Part shown: one piece after another, positions 7,276-15,547 of the stretch
How the letters are laid out: every line of letters begins with the position of its first letter
How positions within the stretch are numbered: the stretch's first letter is position 1
NCBI GenBank assembly: GCA_903901045.1
Contig: CAIUPP010000138.1
Location: 1 to 64,000, forward strand
Direction: 5' to 3'
From: an uncultured Planctomycetota bacterium
Lineage (GTDB): Bacteria > Planctomycetota > Brocadiia > CAIUPP01
Length of the DNA: 64,000 bases
Made by a program: the position numbers and the translations under genes
The notes under the pieces: generated by a model
The model's database searches: none
The model's input: the letters and a program-made list of their open reading frames with translations, nothing else
What the model was told of the DNA's origin: nothing

Positions 7276-9309
7276 TTACGGCGCGCTGACGGTGATGTCC
7301 AGCGAATCGCTGACGGCCGGCTTCACGTTGCTGAAGGTCGCGGTGATGGTGCAGGGCTGGAGGGTCAGGAGCAGGGGCAGGGTCAGCAGGCCCCCTTTGG
7401 CCATCTTCACCCCCTTGATCTTGCTGCACTTCCACTTGACCGCGCTGGTGACGTCGCGGTCGGCGATGCCCGCGTTATAGTGCGCCACGCAGTGGTATTG
7501 CGCCGTGCCCCCCGTGACGGTGAGCGGGCCGTCCACGGTGAGGGAGGTGACGCGCCCGATGGCGAAGTCGTTGTCGCTCTCATCCGAATAGCTGCCGTCC
7601 GGCGTGCTGATCTGAATCCGGTAATCGTCCCCGTCCGGGTAGACCCCCTGCGTCTTCGACTTCCACTTCCCCACCGTCCATTTGAACTTGTTCTTGGGGG
7701 CGCCGGCGGAAAGTTCCCAGCTTTGCCCGTTCCCCTTGAGCAGTTCGATGACCATTTTGGTGTTGCTCGGCAGGCTGGAAATCCAGGTGATCGTCACCGA
7801 CTTGCCGACTTCGAGGCCGATGCCGGTGTCGGAGGGATACGTCACGGCGATCAGTTGGAACTCGAACGCGCCGATGTCGGCGTAGTTGGGAGTGCCGGTC
7901 CCGGTGTTGGGGGTGTTCGGATCGTCGAAGCGGTGATTGCCATCCTTGTCCGTGGAGGGGACCAGCGCGCCGTCGGCCGCGTCAATGCAGGGGGAGCCTT
8001 CCAGCAGGTGCAGGTTGTCCCCTGAGGCGCCGGCGAAGAGGGGATCGGCGTCGATGTTCCCGCCTTCATCCGTCCCGAAATCCGCGTCCCACGCAGCGCT
8101 GCCGCCGCTGCCGGCGACGTCGCAATAGCGGAACTCCGGCGCTGCGGCGTTGGCGTTGACCACTTCCGGCCCCGTGGGGGCGGTGTCGTCCCAGAGGATG
8201 CAGTTGCGCAGGACCGGCGAGGAGGAATCGCTGTAGATCGCGCCGCCGGCGATGCCGGCGGTGTTGAGGTTGAGGGAGCAATTCGTCAGGGCCGGCGCGC
8301 TGTTGGAGAAATTGTAGATTCCGCCGCCGGAGATATCCGCGTTGTTGCCGCCGAGCGTGCAGTTCCTCAGCGCGGGGGAGGAATGGGCGAAGTTGCAGAG
8401 TCCTCCGCCGTACTGCGCGCCGTTCCCGCTGAAGGAGCTTTCGCGCAGCGAGGGGGAAGAGGAGTTGTTGTAGATCGCCCCGCCGTCGCCGGTGGCGGTG
8501 TTGCCGCTGAAATCGCATTGGGTGAGCACGGGGGAGGAGGAACTGCTGTTGGCCATCCCCGCCCCGTTGTCGGCGGCGGCGTTGCCGCTGAAGGAGCAGT
8601 CGGTGAGGGCGGGCGAGGAGTTGCTGTTGCACATCCCGCCGCCATCGCCCTCGGCGGTGTTGTCGATGAACTCGCAACCGGTCATATGGGGCGAGGAGCC
8701 GGCGTTGTACATCGCGCCGCCGTTGTCGTCGGAGGAGTTGTTGCGAAAGATGCAGTTGGTCAGATGCGGCGAAGCGGCGGCGTTGTACATCCCGCCGCCG
8801 CGGTTGTGCGGGGCGGAGGCGAAGTTAGCGTTTCCGTCCGAGATGGTCACGCCGTCGAGAACGGCCGTGTCGTCGATGGCGAGGGGGGCGGGGTTGAACA
8901 CGACGTGGTAGCAGTTGTCGGAGGGTTGCCCCACCGTGCCGATATCCCCGCTCAGAATGACCACGTTGGCCGACGAGTCGCGCTGGTTGCGGGTGGTTTC
9001 GACGCCGCTGAAGCCGCCGTAGATCTGGACGCTGTTCTTCAACTCGAAGTGCTGGGTGCGGCTGCTGAGGCCGAAGCCATAGTCGTTGGTGGGGGTGTAC
9101 GTGCCGGCGGCGATCCAGATTTCATCGCCGGGCTGCACCGCCGCCAGTGCGGATTCCAGGAGGGGAAAGGCGTCGACCCAGGTGAGGCCGGTGTTGGCCC
9201 CGGTGGCGCCCGACCTGACGGCGTAGACCGTTGCCAGGGCCGCCTGCCCGCAGGAAAGAACCAGCATGCCGCACAACGCCAGCGCCAGGAACAAGCTTCG
9301 GTTTCTCAT
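7276..9309 (-). CDS. Secreted right-handed beta-helix protein
   Basis: The 677-residue product has a signal peptide with a Cys (LVLSCGQAALA). Next comes a parallel beta-helix built of repeats such as GGGMYN, SSPALTDCSF and GNTATGDGG, about 10 coils between residues 110 and 400. This is the polymorphic-outer-membrane or choice-of-anchor Q pattern. After about residue 490 a separate module begins at YPSDTGIGLEVGKSV; it is also present at the end of the neighbouring C39-like protein. No catalytic motif is visible, so a surface adhesin or polysaccharide-binding role is an inference. The ATG at 9309 has GAGGAAATGAAG upstream; 9315 is an alternative. Confidence 0.75.
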   Translation of the reverse strand: MRNRSLFLALALCGMLVLSCGQAALATVYAVRSGATGANTGLTWVDAFPLLESALAAVQPGDEIWIAAGTYTPTNDYGFGLSSRTQHFELKNSVQIYGGFSGVETTRNQRDSSANVVILSGDIGTVGQPSDNCYHVVFNPAPLAIDDTAVLDGVTISDGNANFASAPHNRGGGMYNAAASPHLTNCIFRNNSSDDNGGAMYNAGSSPHMTGCEFIDNTAEGDGGGMCNSNSSPALTDCSFSGNAAADNGAGMANSSSSSPVLTQCDFSGNTATGDGGAIYNNSSSPSLRESSFSGNGAQYGGGLCNFAHSSPALRNCTLGGNNADISGGGIYNFSNSAPALTNCSLNLNTAGIAGGAIYSDSSSPVLRNCILWDDTAPTGPEVVNANAAAPEFRYCDVAGSGGSAAWDADFGTDEGGNIDADPLFAGASGDNLHLLEGSPCIDAADGALVPSTDKDGNHRFDDPNTPNTGTGTPNYADIGAFEFQLIAVTYPSDTGIGLEVGKSVTITWISSLPSNTKMVIELLKGNGQSWELSAGAPKNKFKWTVGKWKSKTQGVYPDGDDYRIQISTPDGSYSDESDNDFAIGRVTSLTVDGPLTVTGGTAQYHCVAHYNAGIADRDVTSAVKWKCSKIKGVKMAKGGLLTLPLLLTLQPCTITATFSNVKPAVSDSLDITVSAP

Positions 9310-9464
9310 CTTCATTTCCTCTCGGCGCGCGCCGGCTGCGGCGGGCGCCCCCTGTGTTCTCGACAACCCCATTATTGCAACGCAATTCCCCCGGAGCAGG
9401 GACTGCCTCGCCCCTCCAACAATTCATGCATCCCGCCGGAGCCGGTTAGAGCCGGTTCCACAAC

Positions 9465-9540
9465 GTGACATGTAGCGTGGACTATCAAGTCCGCGCCAAT
9501 GAATTCGCGGGTTTGATAACCCGCGCTACAGTTGTGGAAC
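9465..9540. repeat. Palindromic spacer repeat (AGTCCGCGCC / AACCCGCG type)
   Basis: This spacer contains TAGCGTGGACTATCAAGTCC followed by GCGGGTTTGATAACCCGCGC and a flanking pair of GTTGTGGAAC/GTTCCACAAC arms (about 9455-9465 and 9530-9541). The whole stretch can fold into nested hairpins and may serve as the terminator region between the two minus-strand secreted-protein genes. Confidence 0.5.
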
Positions 9541-9545
9541 CTGTT

Positions 9546-11180
9546 CTAAGGCGTGATGACGATCGGCAGCGTTCCGATGATCGCGGCGGTTCCCTTGCCG
9601 TAGCTGGCGGTGATCGTGCAGGGCACGTCGGCGCCGGTCACCGGCAGGGTGGCCAGGAGGCCCGTCTTGCCCATCTTGACCCCCTTGATCTTGGTGCAAG
9701 CCCATTTGGCGGGGGTGACGGTGAGGTCGCCGCCGAAGTTGAGATGGCCGGTGCAGGTATATTGCGGCTGGGGGAGGGCCCCGCCGACGATCGAGGTGGA
9801 GCCGTTCACGGTGAGCGAGGTGACGTGCCCGATCGCAAAGGGTGAGTCGCTCATGTCAACGGCGCCGCCGCTGACGGTGCTGACGGAGATCCGGTACTGG
9901 TCGCCATCGGGATAGGGCGCCTGCCCGGTCTTCGACTTCCACGTCCCGACCGCTTTCCAGAGCCAGGAGCCGGTGTTCGGGACGGAGGGCGCGAGGATCC
10001 AGCTATGCCCATCCCCATCCTGCAGGGTGATCTGCATGGGAGTCTTCGTGGTGAGTTCCTCGGTCTGCGTGTGCCAACGGATGACATAGCTCTGGCCGCG
10101 CTCGAACGCGATGCCGGTGTCGGAGGGGTAATCCAGGGTCACCGGCACGATGGGCGGCTCCCCGCTGGCCGCGAGACGCAGCACGGTGACGCCGTACTGA
10201 AGCATGCCACTGTACGAGCCGCCCCAGGTCATGGAGTGGTTGAGGTTGTCCCAGGTATCATGGATGTAGATGGTGCTGCTGCCGCTATCGTAGCCATAGC
10301 CGAGCATCGTATGCCCTTCCACCTGGATCAGCACGGGCCGGCCGGCGTCAATCTCCGTCTGGAAATTGGCGAAGGTGAACCCCTGCGGCTGGGTGGGATC
10401 GGTGGGATTGGGATAGATGTACTGGCTGAAATTGGCCGTGACCGTGTAGCCCCTGGACTCGGCGAAGAGCCTCATCCCGTGGCAGCCGTCGCGCCCGCTC
10501 GGCTCGCAGCCGGTATAGTTGGACAGCGCGACGCCGTCGCTCCCGAAGTAGAAGATCGTGGAGCCGTCCGTGTTGGGGCCGTAGTAACTGGTGAAGCTGG
10601 ACTGGTTGGTTCCCATGTAATCGCCGGTGCACTCCCCCTGGGTGTGCTGCGTCCAGCCATGGACGATCCAGGGATCGGGGCCGGCATTGCCGTAGTCAAT
10701 CCAGTAGTCGTCCACGTGACCGCGAATGGCGCGCCCATCCTTGCCCATATGCGTCGCGCTGAGGGGGCACTCGCCATCCCCGCCCGGCAGGGAGCTGTTC
10801 CCCCAGAAGGTCACGTTGTTCAGCGGGCAGACGCCGCTGTTGGCCGGCCCGGCGTACATGTTCGCGTAGCCATTCCGGTCGTAGTACCCCATCATCATCG
10901 CGGCGGAGGTGGCGGAGCAGCCGTAGCACCAGGTGAAGGCCGGCACGCCGGAGAGGACGTTGACCCCTGAGGCAGGATTCGCCTTCGGGGCCTGCACCAC
11001 CGGGGCTTTGACTTCCGGAGGACGGCCCGGGACGATGATCTCGTCAACCTGTTGTCCGGTCTTGTCCACGTAGCGCCCGACCACGTAGGGATTCTTCGCG
11101 CCGTACGCGGCGGCGGAGAAGAAGGCCGACGCCAGGATCACGCCCAGCACAGCAACGCAGCTTCCGCGAAGGTAATTCAT
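9546..11180 (-). CDS. Secreted C39-like cysteine peptidase with shared C-terminal module
   Basis: A signal peptide (1-27) leads into a papain-like C39_2 domain at about residues 60-330. The catalytic Cys lies in WCYGCSATSAAMMMGYYDR, and the His and Asn/Asp candidates in GHTMLGYGYD and HDTWDN. After about residue 340 the protein repeats the module seen in the preceding beta-helix protein, starting at YPSDTGIAFERGQSYVIRW and including KTGQAPYPDGD and CTKIKGVKMGK. It probably acts outside the cell, either as a peptidase or as an anchored binding protein. The ATG follows AGGAGGA, and TTGCAG-16-TACAAT (11287-11260) is a good promoter. Length is about 544 residues. Confidence 0.78.
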   Translation of the reverse strand: MNYLRGSCVAVLGVILASAFFSAAAYGAKNPYVVGRYVDKTGQQVDEIIVPGRPPEVKAPVVQAPKANPASGVNVLSGVPAFTWCYGCSATSAAMMMGYYDRNGYANMYAGPANSGVCPLNNVTFWGNSSLPGGDGECPLSATHMGKDGRAIRGHVDDYWIDYGNAGPDPWIVHGWTQHTQGECTGDYMGTNQSSFTSYYGPNTDGSTIFYFGSDGVALSNYTGCEPSGRDGCHGMRLFAESRGYTVTANFSQYIYPNPTDPTQPQGFTFANFQTEIDAGRPVLIQVEGHTMLGYGYDSGSSTIYIHDTWDNLNHSMTWGGSYSGMLQYGVTVLRLAASGEPPIVPVTLDYPSDTGIAFERGQSYVIRWHTQTEELTTKTPMQITLQDGDGHSWILAPSVPNTGSWLWKAVGTWKSKTGQAPYPDGDQYRISVSTVSGGAVDMSDSPFAIGHVTSLTVNGSTSIVGGALPQPQYTCTGHLNFGGDLTVTPAKWACTKIKGVKMGKTGLLATLPVTGADVPCTITASYGKGTAAIIGTLPIVITP

Positions 11181-11259
11181 GGGACGGTTCCTCCTGCACA
11201 TAAACAAGGCCCCCGACGGCGTGGAATGGTGGACTATCACAGCCACTTTTTACTGCTCT

Positions 11260-11287
11260 ATTGTACCCCTTTTCCACGAATCTGCAA
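11260..11287 (-). promoter_or_regulatory. Sigma-70-like promoter of the C39-like peptidase gene
   Basis: On the minus strand TTGCAG (11287-11282) and TACAAT (11265-11260) are 16 bases apart, about 80 bases upstream of the start codon. Confidence 0.5.
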
Positions 11288-11413
11288 GGAGCCGGGGGAC
11301 GGGCGCGCGCCAAGCGCCGAGCCGCCCGCCGCTCACCCGCCGATGGGGCCAGGCATGCCCTGTTCCCACAACGGATTGAGTGTTCAAAGACGGAACACGC
11401 GCGACACGCCCGT

Positions 11414-11920
11414 CTACCCCTTCGGCGGCTGGGCGGCTTCGATCACTTTGTCCTTCCTTCTATTGTCCATCGCGGCCCCCGCGAGGCCGATCAGCGTCAG
11501 CAGTTGCAGCGCTGCGCCCGCCGCGGCGCCGGGGGTGAGCGCGCCGCCGCCGGCGACGGTGCTGATGAGCCCCCCCGCAATCCCGACGACTTGCGCGCGC
11601 AATTCCTCCTGACGCTGAAGGTCGCTCTGCCCGGCCTCGATCTTCTTGTTCAGCGCGGCCACCTCGGAGTTGTACTCGCTCTGGCGGCGCGTGATATCCG
11701 CGGCGCGCTGCTCCAGCGAGGCGGTCAGGTCGATGACCTCCCGCTGGAATTGCTCCGCGGTGATCGCGCGCCCCGGCTGGAGGAGCGAGTCGGTCCTGGC
11801 ATGGCAGCCCAGCAGAAGAATGGTCAGCACGCCCCCCGCCGCCAATCCTCCCGCCAGCCAGCGGTTGTGGTCGAGCCAATTGCACAGCTTGTGGAGGGCA
11901 TCGGTTTCCTTCGCGTACAC
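11414..11920 (-). CDS. Phage-block membrane/coiled-coil protein (last gene)
   Basis: This 168-residue protein starts at a GTG preceded by AAGGAG. One membrane segment spans about residues 22-40 and ends with GC, which could be a lipobox. A long coiled coil follows (about 55-115, LTASLEQRAADITRRQ and ALNKKIEAGQSDLQRQEEL). A Gly/Ala-rich hydrophobic segment occupies about 120-155. The layout recalls Rz-type spanins or tail-end membrane proteins of prophages, but no family is recognised. It is the last gene of the leftward phage-like operon. Confidence 0.6.
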   Translation of the reverse strand: MYAKETDALHKLCNWLDHNRWLAGGLAAGGVLTILLLGCHARTDSLLQPGRAITAEQFQREVIDLTASLEQRAADITRRQSEYNSEVAALNKKIEAGQSDLQRQEELRAQVVGIAGGLISTVAGGGALTPGAAAGAALQLLTLIGLAGAAMDNRRKDKVIEAAQPPKG

Positions 11921-11965
11921 GGTCTTCTCCTTTTAATGAAGGTCCCAAGGGTGAATGCGTCGCAA

Positions 11966-13406
11966 TTACTTTGACACGCTGCGAGGGCGAGGCATGCCCT
12001 GCCCCTGCAAACTCTGGCGCTTCGGCCAGGTGGCGGGTTTCGTGAAGAGCGCAAAGCCGGGGTGGCGCGCCAGGGGTTGGAAGCCCATGGCGCAGGCGGG
12101 GGCCAGGCAATGCGCGTCGGCGATGAGCCGCCCCCCCCACTTTGAGCGCGCGGAAAAGCTCCCAGAGCCAGTCGGCAAGGGAATCGCCGTCGGGCATTCC
12201 CAGTAGCGCGGCGCTCTCCTGCGTGCGATCGAACACCGGGATGGGCAGCCGATGGCAGGCTTCGAGCCGAAGGTCGTGCCGGACGCCCGCGGAGCGGAGG
12301 GTGCGCGCGAACAGCCCCGCGACGTCGAGCAGCCGCCCGCGCGGCGGAAGGAGAGAGGCGAGGCGGCGGAGGACCTGGGGGTCCGCGGGAGGCTCCCCGA
12401 AGGGCGCGGAGGCCATGACCGCCCGCGCCTCGCCATGGGTGAGGACTTGCCGGGCCGCGTCGAGGACTTCGGGCACGCTCAGCCGCGCCAGGCAGGGGCA
12501 GGTGCGCCCCGCCTCCTTGAGCGCCATGCGCTGGCAGGCGGCGGGGCGAGACCAGTAGCAGGGCCAATGGCAGTCAAGGGAAGCACAGCCGGGGGCGGCT
12601 GTGCCGCACGGGTCGGGCTGAATGTAGGAATGGCGCGGGTAGTGCCGGTAGAGAACCGCGCCGGATTGCGAGGCGGTGAGGCCGAGGGCGCGCCCGCCCG
12701 CTGCGCCGCACAGGTGCGCCAGGCCGCTATCCGGGGCGATGAGCAGATCGGCGATGCTCAGCAGCGCGGCCAGTTCCAGCAGGGGGAGGCCGACGACTTG
12801 CGGCGCGGGGAAGTCGCGGGTGCGCGCGGGGACGCAATCCAGGATGAAGACGCCTTACTCCTCCCGCGCGAGTTCGCCCGCCAGCGCGCGCCAGCTTTCC
12901 CTGGGCCAGTCGCGCGCGGGGTCGGTGCTGAACGGCTGAAGGGCGACCCAGCCCCTCCGGCGACGGATGCCTCGCTCCTCCAGGAGACGCCGGGCGGCCG
13001 CGCGTTCCTCGGCGGTGATCGGGAGATGGGGGGTAAGCGATGCGGGCCACGCGTCGGCGGCGGCGCAGAAAAGCTCGATGCGGTCGTTCCACACTTCGCC
13101 GCGCACGTCCGCCTCGTGCCGGAAGGCGGGGCAATAGAGGTCCACGGTCAGATCGTACCTGGTCCCGGTGTTGAGGTAAGGAAACTGCGCCTCGTCCGCC
13201 GGGGCGAGGCGGGGACGGCGATTGGGGGGCGTCGGGATGACCCTGTCGGCGTCGCCAACGCCGCGCTCGACCAGGCAGGAATATTCCGGCGGGACGAAGA
13301 CATGGATCACCGACGTCGGATGCTTCCGGCGCAGCCCCGCGATGGCGGGCAGGATGCGGACCGCGTCGCCGATGCCGCCGGATTCTCGCAAGACGCGGAT
13401 GTTCAT
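11966..13406 (-). pseudogene. Broken GT9 glycosyltransferase-methyltransferase fusion
   Basis: The first part (13406 to 12858) is an ADP-heptose-type GT9 domain: SGGIGDAVRILPAIAGLRRK and PFSTDPARDWPRESWRALA. An in-frame TAA at 12857-12855 interrupts it after LAREE. The same frame then continues with the expected second half, GVFILDCVP and LLIAPDSGLAHLCGAAGG, so one substitution (for example CAA to TAA) would explain the stop. Downstream is a methyltransferase-like region ending LWELFRALKVGG. At an 8-G run (12138-12131) the frame must shift by one base to continue as RLIADAHCLAPACAMGFQP to the stop at 11966. Two lesions argue for decay; sequencing error at the homopolymer remains possible. Confidence 0.7.
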
Positions 13407-13470
13407 GGGGCAGTTTCACCACGGAGGAAACGGAGATCGGCGAAGTCAGGTGAGAGGCCGGGGCGGCTGA

Positions 13471-13830
13471 TCACCACCGGAACATGTGCCGCAGGAGGAG
13501 TTCGGCGGCGAGGACGACCAGCGGGGTGACGATGGCGGCGGCGACCCCGCCGTAGAGCGCCGCGCGGGTTTTGAGGACGGCGATGTCCACGTTCTGGACG
13601 CCGTTGCTCTTGTGGAGCGCGCGCACCGCCTGGCGGATTTCCTCGATGGCGTCGCCGAGAAAGGCCATGGCCGCGCCGAGCCGCTCGATTTTGCGCTCCA
13701 GCGGAAGGTGGCGCGCGCAGGTGTCGGAGGGGCGTCGCTCCGAAGCCTGCTCCGGAAGGGGGTCCAGCGGGTCGGCGTCTTCGAGCAGGTCGCGGATCCG
13801 GTCGCCGCACGATTTCGCGAGTGGGGTCAT
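13471..13830 (-). CDS. Coiled-coil protein with C-terminal membrane segment
   Basis: A 119-residue protein with a helical coiled coil (about 45-75, ERKIERLGAAMAFLGDAIEE), a conserved-looking QNVDIAVLKTRAALYGG stretch, and a membrane helix at 93-115 ending in HMFRW. The order resembles XhlA-type and other holin-associated phage proteins. Its ATG overlaps the last codons of the radical SAM gene by 4 bases, which implies translational coupling. Confidence 0.65.
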   Translation of the reverse strand: MTPLAKSCGDRIRDLLEDADPLDPLPEQASERRPSDTCARHLPLERKIERLGAAMAFLGDAIEEIRQAVRALHKSNGVQNVDIAVLKTRAALYGGVAAAIVTPLVVLAAELLLRHMFRW

Positions 13831-15413
13831 TTCTCCCTTCCTCTCTCATCCGCGCCCAGACCCGCCGCCTTGAGCGCTTCTTCCTGGGTGAGTTGCGCGG
13901 CGATCCAGAGGACTTGCTTCATCATCACGCGGCGCGCGGCGCAGACGTTGGGGACCGGAGCCGTGACCGCGCCGCCGATTTCGACGCGGTTCTGCGCGCA
14001 GCCGCCGCCGCAGAGGTAGCGCGCCCAGCATTCCGCGCACTCCGGATGCTCGTTGATGCAGTTGCGCAGCCAGGGTTGGCGGGCGGAGGAGTCAAACGAC
14101 GGATTGGACTGATCCGACGGATCGGGCAGATGCCCTATGGCGGTGCCGCTCTCGCGATGGCAGGCGAAGATTTTGCCGTCCGGGCCGACGGTGAGGTAGC
14201 CTCGGCCAGCGCCGCACTCGCTGCCGTGGAATTCGCAGTTGAGCAGCCGCGCGAGGATCTTGCGGAAGTAGAAGAAGGGGAAGGGCTTGCCCGCCCTGGC
14301 GCGCTCGACGAACCACTCCGCCGCGGCATGCCATTCCTCTTCCAGGCGCGCGAGGTCCATCTCCGTCTGCGGGACGGAGGCGCAGCCCTCGGCCAGGATC
14401 GCCGGCTCGATGCTGACGCCAGAGATTTTGCCAAGCCGGTAAAGCGCGTCGAAGAACTCCAGGCGCTCGACGAGCTGCGCGGGGAGTTCGGAGAAGGTCG
14501 CGCGGATGGAAGGGATGATGCCGGCGGCGTTGAGGGCGTCGAGACCGGACATTGCGAGGTCGAAGGAGGACGGATGATTTGCGATTGGCGATTGGCGATT
14601 ACGCGGTGCGCACGGCGCACCTGTGATTTGCGAATTAACGGCGGCGTCCGCGGCCGTTGGCCGCGATGCATTATGGATTTCCTTGGGGCCGTCCAATGAG
14701 AGGAGGACAGAGAAGTTGAAGCGCTTGAGCGCGGCGGCTTTGAGCGGGGTGATGAGGGTGCCGTTGGTGGTGACGTGGAGGCTGTAAGAGACCTTGCGCT
14801 CGTAGGCGAGCTGGTAGATGCGCTCGGCGGTGAGGATCAGGGTCGGCCAGGCGAGGAGAGGCTCGCCGCCGAAGAAAGAGACGGACAACGGAGCACGATT
14901 TCTGAATTCTGATTTCTGATTACTGATTTCTGACTTGGCGTCCTTGGCGACAGGTGCGCCTGCGCACCGGGCTTGGCGGTTCACTCCATCGTCGAACAGC
15001 GAGAGCGCTTTGAAGGCGGTTTCGGGGGGCATTGCAGGCGCGCCGTGCGCGCCGCCAGGGACACCGTCGTAGTCGGCTGCGAAGCAGTACTTGCAGCGCA
15101 GGTTGCAGGCATGGGTGAGGTTGAGGACGAGTTTGCGGACCCGTTCGACTCGCTCCGCTCGCTCAGGGCCGCCGGCAGGCGGCGGGAACTCCGGAGCGAC
15201 GCCGGAGAAGAGCAGGCCGGTGAAGCCGTCAGGGCCTTTCTCCAGCTTGTGGGCGGCGGCCGCGTCCACCTGAACGGCGCAAAGGGAATTCGGGTCGAAG
15301 GCGACATGGACGTCGTCCGGCCATGAGAACAGAACTGTCTCCGGCTTGCACGGTTTCACGCTGCGCGGGGGCGCGCACTTCACGTTCAGCAATCGGATCA
15401 CTTTTGTCTCCAC
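13827..15413 (-). CDS. Radical SAM/SPASM peptide maturase
   Basis: This 528-residue enzyme has the radical SAM motif CNLRCKYC at about residue 102, followed by FFGGEPLL and a TIM-barrel core. A C-terminal SPASM region has Cys at CEFHGSECGAGRG, at ACHRE, and in PECAECWARYLCGGGC, enough for two auxiliary Fe-S clusters. This is the architecture of Cys-rich peptide maturases (CcpM, SCIFF maturases, QhpD), which form thioether bridges. It directly follows a tail protein with about 80 Cys, its obvious candidate substrate. The GTG at 15413 is preceded by AAAGGAG with 6-base spacing; an ATG at 15479 lacks a ribosome site. Two heptad-repeat inserts (about residues 158-173 and 253-283) interrupt the fold in frame. 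Confidence 0.85.
   Translation of the reverse strand: METKVIRLLNVKCAPPRSVKPCKPETVLFSWPDDVHVAFDPNSLCAVQVDAAAAHKLEKGPDGFTGLLFSGVAPEFPPPAGGPERAERVERVRKLVLNLTHACNLRCKYCFAADYDGVPGGAHGAPAMPPETAFKALSLFDDGVNRQARCAGAPVAKDAKSEISNQKSEFRNRAPLSVSFFGGEPLLAWPTLILTAERIYQLAYERKVSYSLHVTTNGTLITPLKAAALKRFNFSVLLSLDGPKEIHNASRPTAADAAVNSQITGAPCAPRNRQSPIANHPSSFDLAMSGLDALNAAGIIPSIRATFSELPAQLVERLEFFDALYRLGKISGVSIEPAILAEGCASVPQTEMDLARLEEEWHAAAEWFVERARAGKPFPFFYFRKILARLLNCEFHGSECGAGRGYLTVGPDGKIFACHRESGTAIGHLPDPSDQSNPSFDSSARQPWLRNCINEHPECAECWARYLCGGGCAQNRVEIGGAVTAPVPNVCAARRVMMKQVLWIAAQLTQEEALKAAGLGADERGREK
14575..14655. repeat. In-frame GATTTGCGATTGGCG repeat insert in the radical SAM gene
   Basis: The stretch carries GATTTGCGATTGGCGATTGG and GCGCACGGCGCACC, the same heptamers that fill neighbouring spacers, yet the reading frame stays open. 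It encodes about 30 residues (INRQSPIANHP-like) between conserved strands. Confidence 0.6.
14892..14945. repeat. In-frame TGATTTCTGATTACTG repeat insert in the radical SAM gene
   Basis: A second run of heptamers (ATTTCTGAATTCTGATTTC...) is translated as AKSEISNQKSEFRNR just before the conserved FFGGEP strand. The same heptamers occur in the spacer near 20530. Confidence 0.6.
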
Positions 15414-15547
15414 GCCGATCTCCTTTTTTCGTCGCCAGCCGTCCTCATTGCGGCCAGCAGCTTTTCCTTGCAGTGGCAACAGCCGCGCGCATCCCTGCGG
15501 CCGTCGTGAGGCTGATGCTCCTTCAAACGTTTCTCAAGAGTCCTCAA
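15398..15547 (-). CDS. Candidate 49-residue Cys-containing protein between tail and maturase genes
   Basis: A TTG start overlaps the TGA of the tail gene (TTGA), and the ORF runs 49 codons to a TGA at 15400-15398, overlapping the GTG start of the radical SAM gene by 16 bases. The product is basic and contains GCCHCKEKLLAAM, a CCxC cluster. The tight overlaps on both sides suggest a coupled gene. It could be a small zinc-binding protein, a maturase partner, or a peptide substrate. No homologue comes to mind, and the absence of a clear ribosome site lowers confidence. Confidence 0.42.
   Translation of the reverse strand: MRTLEKRLKEHQPHDGRRDARGCCHCKEKLLAAMRTAGDEKRRSAWRQK

Noticed and set aside
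12252-13529. 425-codon plus-strand ORF across the GT9 region
   Set aside because: The minus strand encodes recognisable GT9 motifs, even though broken; the plus ORF is Gly/Arg-rich antisense.
14892-14945. Possible CRISPR-like periodic repeats
   Set aside because: The period is 7 bases without spacers, and no cas gene is present. These are heptamer repeats. No CRISPR array was seen anywhere in the window.
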